A stretch of 5,489 nucleotides of DNA from Deltaproteobacteria bacterium. GTDB lineage: Bacteria > Myxococcota_A > UBA9042 > DTJE01. Of this stretch, positions 1 through 5,489 are shown piece after piece (the first letter of the stretch is position 1; every line of letters begins with the position of its first letter). Where the stretch lies: NCBI GenBank assembly GCA_013151875.1, contig JAADHL010000048.1, forward strand, positions 1 to 5,489, read 5' to 3'. Both the position numbers and the translations under genes were made by a program. The notes under the pieces were generated by a model. The model was given only the letters and a program-made list of their open reading frames with translations. It was not told the DNA's origin and made no database searches.

Positions 1-603
1 CAGGTGGTGGGGCCCCAGAGTCCCGTGGCCACCCTTGTGGACGCGGACAGCTTCTGGGTGCAGGTGGCAATCCCCGTGGAGGAACTGGCCTGGATCGACG
101 TGCCCGGCCTCGGCAAGGCCTCGGGATCAAAGGCCCGGGTCCTCCAGGAGACGGGCACCGCCAAACCATCCGAACGCACGGGTCGAGTGGTCCGCCTGCT
201 GGGCGATCTGGACCCCGTCGGACGCATGGCGCGGGTCCTTGTGGAAGTTGACGACCCCTTGGAAACCAAAGACGGCAGGCTGCCTCTTCTGCTGGGTTCG
301 TACGTCAGCGTCGAAATACTGGGTCACCCAATTGAGGGGGTCTGGCCCATACCCCGTGAGGCGCTGAGGGATGGGGACACGGTCTATGTCATGGACGCCG
401 GAGGCAAACTGGACATCCGCAAGGTCAAGGTGGTCCGCCGCACCGACGGGATCGTGGCGGTCAGGGGCGACCTGGAAAAAGGTGAGAGTCTGGTCACGTC
501 CCGCGTCGATACCCCGGTACAGGGAATGGACCTGCGAACAGGTGATGAGGCCGATGTCGCGACTCGGGCCAAAGGTGCAAAGACCGGGGAGGTCGCGCAG
601 TGA
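1..603 (+). CDS. RND efflux periplasmic adaptor (membrane fusion protein), C-terminal part
   Basis: This is the last 200 residues of a periplasmic adaptor subunit that would bridge an inner-membrane RND pump to an outer-membrane channel. The reading frame is open to the left edge, so the start, signal or lipid anchor, helical hairpin and lipoyl half are outside the window. The visible part starts with a beta-barrel segment (about residues 9-35, with VDADSFWVQVAIPVEEL, a typical HlyD/AcrA-family barrel entry). A second barrel portion follows (about 60-110, with RVLVEVDDP and LLLGSYVSVEI). The membrane-proximal domain is at about 113-176 and shows the family-typical PIPREALRDGDTVYVMD, then KVKVV and the GDLEKGESLVTSRVDTPVQGM closing strand. 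The last 20 or so residues are a charged, probably disordered tail. Its stop overlaps the start of the RND permease, which strongly supports the assignment. The substrate cannot be read from this part. Confidence 0.9.
   Translation, partial: QVVGPQSPVATLVDADSFWVQVAIPVEELAWIDVPGLGKASGSKARVLQETGTAKPSERTGRVVRLLGDLDPVGRMARVLVEVDDPLETKDGRLPLLLGSYVSVEILGHPIEGVWPIPREALRDGDTVYVMDAGGKLDIRKVKVVRRTDGIVAVRGDLEKGESLVTSRVDTPVQGMDLRTGDEADVATRAKGAKTGEVAQ
586..592 (+). promoter_or_regulatory. Shine-Dalgarno sequence for the RND permease
   Basis: A GGGGAGG purine run inside the adaptor's last codons lies 7 bases before the GTG at 600. It is well placed to drive initiation there and supports that GTG as the start, with translational coupling to the adaptor. 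Confidence 0.75.
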
Positions 604-3600
604 GCGGACAGACGACCGGCGCAAGGGGGCCGATTGCATGGATGGCCCGCAACTCGGTTGCCGCCAATCTGGCGGCTGCAACCCTGATCTTCGGCGGGAT
701 CGTGGTGGGCCTTCAGACCAAGCAGGAGGTGTTCCCCGAGTTCGACCTGGACATGGTGACCATCGGCGTGGTCTATCCTGGGGCAAGCCCCTCCGAGGTG
801 GAGCAGGGCATCCTGCTGGCCGTCGAAGAGGCGGTCAGGGGACTCGACGGGGTCAAGAAGGTCACTTCCACGGCCATCGAGGGCGCCGGCTCCGTGCTGG
901 TGGAGCTGCTGGACGGTACGGACCAGAACAAGGCCCTGGCAGACATCAAGGCGGCCGTTGACAGGATAGTGACGTTCCCGGAGGACGCCGAACGGCCGGT
1001 AGTGAGCCTGGTCAGCAACCGGCACGAGGTCATCGATCTCGTGATTTACGGGGACGTGGACGAAAAGACCTTGAGACACCTGGCGGATCGAACTCGAGAC
1101 GACCTGCTCGCCTATCCGAACATCACCTACGTTGAACTGGGCGGCGTCCGCAAGCTGGAAATCGACATCAACGTCCCTCAGGAAAACCTGCGCGCCCACG
1201 GCCTGACCCTGGAACAAATCGCATTCCAGGTGAGACAAGGCGCCGTGGAACTGCCCGGGGGAGGCGTCAAGACCAAGGGAGGCGAGGTCCTTCTGCGAAC
1301 GGCGGAACGCCGGGACCTGGGACGTGAGTTCGAGGACATTACCGTATTGAGCAACTCCACCGGCGCCCGCGTGCGACTGGCCGACATCGCCGACATCAAG
1401 GACGGTTTCGAGGACACCGACGTGTCGGCCGAGTTTTACGGCAAGCCCGCAGCCATGGTCAATGTGTTCCGGATCGGGGACCAGACGCCGATGGACGTAG
1501 CCTCCTCGGTCAAGGAATACATCGCAGACGTCAAGGGGTCGCTGCCGCCCGGCGTCGGCATCTCGATTTGGCGTGACTGGTCCGAGGTATACCAGCAGCG
1601 CGTGAGCCTTTTGCTGAGGAACGCGGCCTGGGGCCTCATGCTGGTCCTGCTTACCCTGGGTCTGTTCCTGGAGATACGCCTTGCGTTCTGGGTGACGTTC
1701 GGCATCCCGCTTTCTTTCATCGGCTCCCTGCTGTTTCTGCCCGCAATGGACGTGACCATCAACATGTTGTCCCTGTTCGCGTTCATCGTGACCCTGGGGA
1801 TGGTGGTGGACGACGCGATCGTGGTTGGCGAAAACGTGTACCTGCTGAAGCGTCAGGGCATGCCACCCATCGAGGCCGCCATCAAGGGCGCCAGGCAGAT
1901 GGCCATGCCGGTAACCTTCGCGGTACTGACCACTGTGGCGGCCTTTGCGCCTTTGCTGTTCGTATCGGGCATCATGGGCAAGTTCATGAGGGTCATCCCC
2001 ATCATCGTGATATCGGTGCTGACCATATCCCTCATCGAATCCTTCTTTGTTCTGCCGGCGCACCTGGGTCATCTGAAGGCGGTCAAGGGCCGGGGCCTTT
2101 GGGTCCTGCTGAACAAACACCAGCAGAGATTCAGCCGTTATCTAGAGTGGGTCATCAAAAAGACCTACGCCCCGGTGCTTGAGAGGGCCGTACGTAATCG
2201 ATATGTGACCCTGGCCATCGCCCTTGCCATACTGATTGCCACGGCGGGTTTCATCAAGGGCGGCCACATAGACATGACATTCATGCCCAAGGTGGACTCG
2301 GACGTGGTGTCGGCCAACGCGGTCCTGCCGTTCGGGGCGCCTATCGAGCACACCAGAAAGGTCCGCGACCGCCTGGTAAAGGCGGCCAAGGCGGTCATCG
2401 CGAAAAACGGCGGCGAAAAGCTGCTGCGCGGCCTGTACACGCAGGTGGGCGCCAGCCTGAATTCCGCGGGGCATGCGGGTCCAAGCAACGTAATAGAGGG
2501 GAGCCATCTGGCCGGGGTGCAGGTATTCATGGTCCCAAGCGACGACCGCGCGATCACGGCCGAGGAGTTCGCGCGCAAGTGGCGTGAACGGGTGGGAGAG
2601 ATCCCGGGCCTGGAAAACCTGACTTTCAAGTACACCGCTGGACCCAGCGGCGGCGCATCCATAGATGTACAGCTGATACACCCGGACATCCATGTGCTGG
2701 AACGCGCGGGCGCGGACCTCGCTGCGGCCCTAGCCACCTATGACGGGGTCCAGGACATTGATGACGGATTCGAGGAAGGCAAGCCTCAACTGGATTTCAG
2801 GGTCCGGCCCACGGCCAGGGCACTGGGCATAACCGCGACCGATCTGGGCCGCCAGGTGCGCAGTGCATTCTATGGGGCCGAGGCCCTGCGCCAGCAACGT
2901 GGGAGAGACGAGGTCAGGGTCATGGTCAGGCTGCCTCAATCCGAACGCCGGACCGAACAGGACGTGGAGGACCTGCTGATCAGGACCCCGGGCGGGGGCG
3001 AGATCCCTCTCTTTCAGGCGGCCTCGGTCAAGCGAGGCAGGGCCTACACCGCCATAAGGCGCACCGACGGACGGCGCACCGTGGATGTGACCGCCGACAC
3101 GGTCCAAGGCAAGGCCGATCCCCAGAAAGTCCTGCGGGAACTTGAAAAGCAGACAATCCCCGATCTGATAAAGCGATATCCAGGTCTGACCTACAGGCTT
3201 GAAGGCGAGCAGCGCGAGCGGGCCGAGTCCTTGGCGTCGCTCAAGAGCGGGTTTCTGTTCGCCCTGGTCCTGATCTTCGCGCTGCTGGCAATTCCCTTCA
3301 GGAGCTACATTCAGCCAGTGGTGGTCATGTCCGCCATCCCGTTCGGCTTGGTAGGCGCCGTCATCGGGCACCTATTGATGGGCTTCGACCTCAGCATCAT
3401 CAGCATGATGGGGATCGTGGCCCTGTCCGGCGTCGTTGTGAACGACTCGCTGCTGATGGTCAACACCATCAACGAGTACCGCAATGACAGGGGCATGGAT
3501 CTGCATGAGGCCGTACTTCAGGCCGGGGTGCGCAGGTTCCGTCCGATCCTTCTGACGTCCGTGACCACCTTTCTGGGACTGGCCCCAATGATTTTCGAGA

Positions 3601-3758
3601 CATCGATACAGGCACGCTTTCTGCTGCCCATGGCAATCAGCCTGGGTTACGGCATCATGTTCGCCACCTTCATCACCCTGTTGTTGGTCCCGGCCCTGTA
3701 CCTGATGGTCGAGGATATCCGCGGGTTTTTTGGGGTCGGGGGGCCTACAGCGAGTTGA
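600..3758 (+). CDS. RND multidrug-type efflux permease (AcrB/HAE1-like), complete
   Basis: This is an inner-membrane, proton-driven efflux permease of 1052 residues, close to AcrB's 1049. The GTG start overlaps the adaptor stop (GTGA) and has a good ribosome binding site. Hydrophobic segments fit the 12-helix RND plan: TM1 about 19-37, TM2-TM6 about 340-486, TM7 about 536-552 and TM8-TM12 about 883-1035. Two large periplasmic loops (about 38-335 and 553-882) hold the porter and docking domains. TM4 carries GMVVDDAIVVGEN at 400-412. Its D404 and D405 match the AcrB proton-relay pair D407/D408, and it lacks the pattern of heavy-metal (CusA-type) pumps. In TM10 the motif is GVVVNDSLLMVN (944-955), so N948 stands where AcrB has K940. 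R979 and T986 match AcrB R971 and T978. The NDS form of TM10 occurs in a known branch of RND pumps, so the protein is probably active. The substrate is unknown: drugs, lipids, or other amphiphiles are possible. The last codons overlap the convergent murD. Confidence 0.95.
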   Translation: MSGQTTGARGPIAWMARNSVAANLAAATLIFGGIVVGLQTKQEVFPEFDLDMVTIGVVYPGASPSEVEQGILLAVEEAVRGLDGVKKVTSTAIEGAGSVLVELLDGTDQNKALADIKAAVDRIVTFPEDAERPVVSLVSNRHEVIDLVIYGDVDEKTLRHLADRTRDDLLAYPNITYVELGGVRKLEIDINVPQENLRAHGLTLEQIAFQVRQGAVELPGGGVKTKGGEVLLRTAERRDLGREFEDITVLSNSTGARVRLADIADIKDGFEDTDVSAEFYGKPAAMVNVFRIGDQTPMDVASSVKEYIADVKGSLPPGVGISIWRDWSEVYQQRVSLLLRNAAWGLMLVLLTLGLFLEIRLAFWVTFGIPLSFIGSLLFLPAMDVTINMLSLFAFIVTLGMVVDDAIVVGENVYLLKRQGMPPIEAAIKGARQMAMPVTFAVLTTVAAFAPLLFVSGIMGKFMRVIPIIVISVLTISLIESFFVLPAHLGHLKAVKGRGLWVLLNKHQQRFSRYLEWVIKKTYAPVLERAVRNRYVTLAIALAILIATAGFIKGGHIDMTFMPKVDSDVVSANAVLPFGAPIEHTRKVRDRLVKAAKAVIAKNGGEKLLRGLYTQVGASLNSAGHAGPSNVIEGSHLAGVQVFMVPSDDRAITAEEFARKWRERVGEIPGLENLTFKYTAGPSGGASIDVQLIHPDIHVLERAGADLAAALATYDGVQDIDDGFEEGKPQLDFRVRPTARALGITATDLGRQVRSAFYGAEALRQQRGRDEVRVMVRLPQSERRTEQDVEDLLIRTPGGGEIPLFQAASVKRGRAYTAIRRTDGRRTVDVTADTVQGKADPQKVLRELEKQTIPDLIKRYPGLTYRLEGEQRERAESLASLKSGFLFALVLIFALLAIPFRSYIQPVVVMSAIPFGLVGAVIGHLLMGFDLSIISMMGIVALSGVVVNDSLLMVNTINEYRNDRGMDLHEAVLQAGVRRFRPILLTSVTTFLGLAPMIFETSIQARFLLPMAISLGYGIMFATFITLLLVPALYLMVEDIRGFFGVGGPTAS
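3745..3758. other. Tail-to-tail overlap of RND permease and murD
   Basis: The permease stop TGA is at 3756-3758 on the plus strand, and the murD stop (TAG read on the minus strand) is at 3745-3747. The two coding regions therefore share 14 bases at their 3' ends. No strong hairpin with a T tract is visible on either strand around the junction, so transcripts from both sides probably run into the opposite gene unless ended by Rho or by another signal. Confidence 0.9.
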
Positions 3759-5100
3759 CGATTGCCCTGAAAGCATCGCCCCGTTCCTCAAAGCTCTTGA
3801 AACGGTCAAACGACGAAGCGGCCGGGGAAAAGAGCACTATTCCCGCGGGCGCCGCCTTGGCCAGGGCGCGTCGAACCGCGATCTCATGGTCCTCGACGAC
3901 CTCTACTGGAACTGATTCCGGAAATTCCCTGGACATCCTTTCGGCGGACTCGCCCACCAGGACCACGTGGCGGCATCTTCGCCCCACTTCCACGGCCAGA
4001 TCATCGTACGACAGCCCCTTCTCGTGACCCCCGGCAATCAGAACCACCCTCTCGTCAAAGGCTCGCAGCGCCGTGATCGCGGCATGGGGGTTGGTCGCTT
4101 TGGAGTCGTTATAGACGCGGACGCCGGCCAGGGTCCTGACCGGTTCGAGGCGGTGAGGCAGGCCCCTGTAGGACGCCAGCCCCCTGGCAAGCATGGTCGG
4201 GTCGGGGTCGAACGGCAGGCACGCGGCGAGCGCCAGCAGGGCGTTTTCGGTGTTGTGTCCCCCAGGCAGGGCAAACCCGGCCCTTGCGCAGACCATTCGG
4301 TTGTCGCCGCCTTGCGCCAGATACAGATTCCCGCCGTCCGTCCACGCCCCGTCCCTGACAGGGCCGCGCCTGGAGACATCCAGCACCTTCTGGCCTCTCG
4401 CCGGGCACAGGCCGTGATCACGCGTCATCCAGCCGGACAACATAGGGTCGTCGATGTTGCGGACGAACCAGTCCCCTTCGGTCTGTTGCGCGGCCACCAT
4501 GGACTTGGCGCGCACGTAGGCCTCGAAGCTCCCATGGTACTCGATATGGTCCTCGGCCAGATTGGTGACCACGGCCACAAGGGGGTGAAAAGAAGAGGTG
4601 GTGATCAGTTGAAAGCAGCTCACTTCGGCCACGATCACGTCTTGCGGCCCTGCAGTGTCCAGGAGGTCGCACAAAGGATTTCCCAGGTTACCGCCCGCAT
4701 GGGCCCTGAGGCCGGCCGTGTTCAGCAGGTGGGCGACGAGGGTCGTCACGGTGCTCTTGCCGTCGGTGCCGGTAACGGCCACCATCCGTCCGTGGCTCAG
4801 GCGATGGAACAGTTCCACCTCGCCGATCACCTCGGACGCGACAGAGCGGGCCTCGGCAAACACGGGGGCGGACGGTGGGATGCCGGGGCTGAGCACGGCA
4901 ACGTCCCCGGGCCTGATCATCTCTTTTCCAAACGAGGCTCGGACACCGGAATCGAGACCCGACGAAGCCTCCCTGATCGCGGCCGAGTCCGCGCCGTCCG
5001 AGATCACCACGTCGCCCCCGCGCCGGACAAGGGCGTTGGCGGCCGAGACGCCGCTTATGCCGATGCCCACCACGCTGAAGGAACGGCCCCGAACCTTCAC
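3745..5100 (-). CDS. murD: UDP-N-acetylmuramoyl-L-alanine--D-glutamate ligase (MurD)
   Basis: This cytoplasmic ATP-dependent ligase adds D-glutamate to UDP-MurNAc-L-Ala, the second amino-acid step of peptidoglycan precursor synthesis. At 451 residues it has normal MurD length. The N-terminal Rossmann-like UDP-binding domain shows VVGIGISGVSAANAL (10-24), then LSPGIP (70-75) and VIGEVELF (91-98). The ATPase domain has the P-loop GTDGKST (111-117, lysine K115), EVSCFQL (159-165, with E159 a likely metal ligand) and DHIEYHGSFEAYVRAK (184-199), where K199 aligns with the carbamylated lysine K198 of E. coli MurD. HNTENALLALA (282-292) and LPHRLE (314-319) follow. The C-terminal domain has NDSKATNP (331-338), LIAGGHEKG (354-362) and LFSPAASSFDRFKSFEERG (423-441), the MurD signature for D-Glu binding. 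The start is a GTG with a good ribosome binding site, overlapping the upstream murC stop. Minor departures are D113 instead of the usual Asn in the P-loop and C162 instead of Ser. Confidence 0.95.
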   Translation of the reverse strand: MKVRGRSFSVVGIGISGVSAANALVRRGGDVVISDGADSAAIREASSGLDSGVRASFGKEMIRPGDVAVLSPGIPPSAPVFAEARSVASEVIGEVELFHRLSHGRMVAVTGTDGKSTVTTLVAHLLNTAGLRAHAGGNLGNPLCDLLDTAGPQDVIVAEVSCFQLITTSSFHPLVAVVTNLAEDHIEYHGSFEAYVRAKSMVAAQQTEGDWFVRNIDDPMLSGWMTRDHGLCPARGQKVLDVSRRGPVRDGAWTDGGNLYLAQGGDNRMVCARAGFALPGGHNTENALLALAACLPFDPDPTMLARGLASYRGLPHRLEPVRTLAGVRVYNDSKATNPHAAITALRAFDERVVLIAGGHEKGLSYDDLAVEVGRRCRHVVLVGESAERMSREFPESVPVEVVEDHEIAVRRALAKAAPAGIVLFSPAASSFDRFKSFEERGDAFRAIVNSL

Positions 5101-5489
5101 GCCCGACCTTCCTTCAGGCCCTCGGCGAACCTGTCGGCGACCTGGAACAGGTCATCCCCTCCAAAGAAAATCACGGTATCACCGTCATGCATCAATTCCA
5201 TCAACGACGGGGCGATATCCTCCATTTCAGGCACATAGACCACTTCGGTCCCACCGGCACGTATCCTGTCCACCAGAAACGAATCATCCATGCCTTCCAT
5301 GGGTACCTCGCCGGCGGTGTAGGTCTTTGTCAGCACGGCAAGGTCAGCGCCCTCGAACGCGGTCCGGTACTCGTTTCGCAGGTAGTGGATCATGGTAAAA
5401 CGGTAGGGCTTGAACACGGCCACGATCCGGCCCTGCGCAAAGTTTGCGGCCGCCTCTATCACGCTGCGGATGCCGGTCGGGTGCGATAT
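5097..5489 (-). CDS. murC: MurC-like UDP-N-acetylmuramate--L-alanine ligase, C-terminal part
   Basis: This is the last 130 residues of a Mur ligase, open to the right edge of the window, and it corresponds to the C-terminal substrate-binding domain. MurC joins L-alanine to UDP-MurNAc in the cytoplasm, the step just before MurD. Visible landmarks in order are SHPTGIRSVIEAA (window residues 2-14, matching the MurC HHPTEI region), GRIVAVFKPYRFT (20-32, matching the MurC VAVFQPHRYT stretch), a TYTAGEVPMEGM segment (matching MurC YAAGE-P-G) and a closing GDTVIFFGGDDL (matching the MurC GD-V--GAGD strand). The stop TGA overlaps the murD GTG start. The residues follow the MurC pattern but depart from it at several conserved spots (Ser for the first His, Gly for Glu, Tyr for His). 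The gene may therefore be a divergent MurC or, less likely, a related ligase such as Mpl. Adjacency to murD favours MurC. The catalytic ATPase domain is not in the window. Confidence 0.85.
   Translation of the reverse strand: MSHPTGIRSVIEAAANFAQGRIVAVFKPYRFTMIHYLRNEYRTAFEGADLAVLTKTYTAGEVPMEGMDDSFLVDRIRAGGTEVVYVPEMEDIAPSLMELMHDGDTVIFFGGDDLFQVADRFAEGLKEGRA
5106..5114 (-). promoter_or_regulatory. Shine-Dalgarno sequence for murD
   Basis: Read on the minus strand, AAGGAAGGT lies within the last codons of murC, 5 bases before the murD GTG (5100-5098). It supports this GTG as the start, and the overlap with the murC stop points to translational coupling. Confidence 0.7.

Noticed and set aside
384..2120. 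A 578-codon open frame on the minus strand opposite the adaptor and permease
   Set aside because: Its translation is rich in His, Gln, Asp and Arg with no recognisable domain, and it lies antisense to a clear RND permease in GC-rich DNA, where such shadow frames are common.
2142..3371. Further minus-strand open frames of about 180-210 codons under the permease
   Set aside because: They are shadows of the conserved permease frame, with no domain pattern and no context as genes.
600..3758. Possible heavy-metal (CusA-type) RND pump
   Set aside because: The TM4 motif is VVDDAIVVGEN, with the paired aspartates of the drug-type (HAE1) branch rather than the heavy-metal pattern.
3781..3805. An imperfect hairpin (CCGTT ... 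AACGG with an inner TCAA/TTGA stem) just after the permease stop, considered as a terminator
   Set aside because: The stem is short and bulged, no T tract follows on either strand, and it lies in the conserved FDRFKSFEERG coding stretch of murD, which explains the sequence.
3967..5238. A 423-codon open frame on the plus strand opposite murD and the end of murC
   Set aside because: It is low-complexity (His, Gly, Arg and Gln-rich) and matches nothing I know. The minus-strand frame carries the full set of MurD motifs.

Overview
The window is almost wholly coding, with two gene pairs that converge near position 3750. The bases are clearly GC-rich (about 60% or more by eye). A tripartite-type RND efflux pump implies a Gram-negative (diderm) cell, and the peptidoglycan ligases show that it makes a murein wall. 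I cannot place the genus. The shape of the genes would fit a GC-rich proteobacterium or a deltaproteobacteria-like lineage, but that is a guess.

Left side, plus strand (1-3758): the C-terminal 200 residues of a periplasmic adaptor (membrane fusion protein) are followed by a complete 1052-residue inner-membrane RND permease of the AcrB/HAE1 type. The adaptor stop and permease start overlap in a GTGA, and a strong Shine-Dalgarno sequence lies inside the adaptor gene, so the two should be co-translated. The adaptor's N-terminal half and any promoter or regulator lie left of the window, and no outer-membrane TolC-like factor is present here.

Right side, minus strand (3745-5489): the C-terminal 130 residues of a MurC-like UDP-N-acetylmuramate--L-alanine ligase are followed by a complete 451-residue MurD (UDP-N-acetylmuramoyl-L-alanine--D-glutamate ligase). 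They too are joined by a GTGA overlap. MurC and MurD catalyse consecutive cytoplasmic steps, adding L-Ala and then D-Glu to UDP-MurNAc, so the pair is a functional as well as a translational unit. The rest of murC and the promoter lie right of the window.

The permease and murD overlap tail to tail by 14 bases, so there is no intergenic space for a terminator between the operons. No RNA gene, mobile element, CRISPR array, long repeat or gap above 300 bases was seen. I found no convincing sign of an undescribed system. The points worth a look are an atypical proton-relay residue in the permease, off-consensus motifs in MurC and MurD, the murC-murD pairing without the usual cell-wall cluster neighbours, and the overlapping convergent 3' ends.
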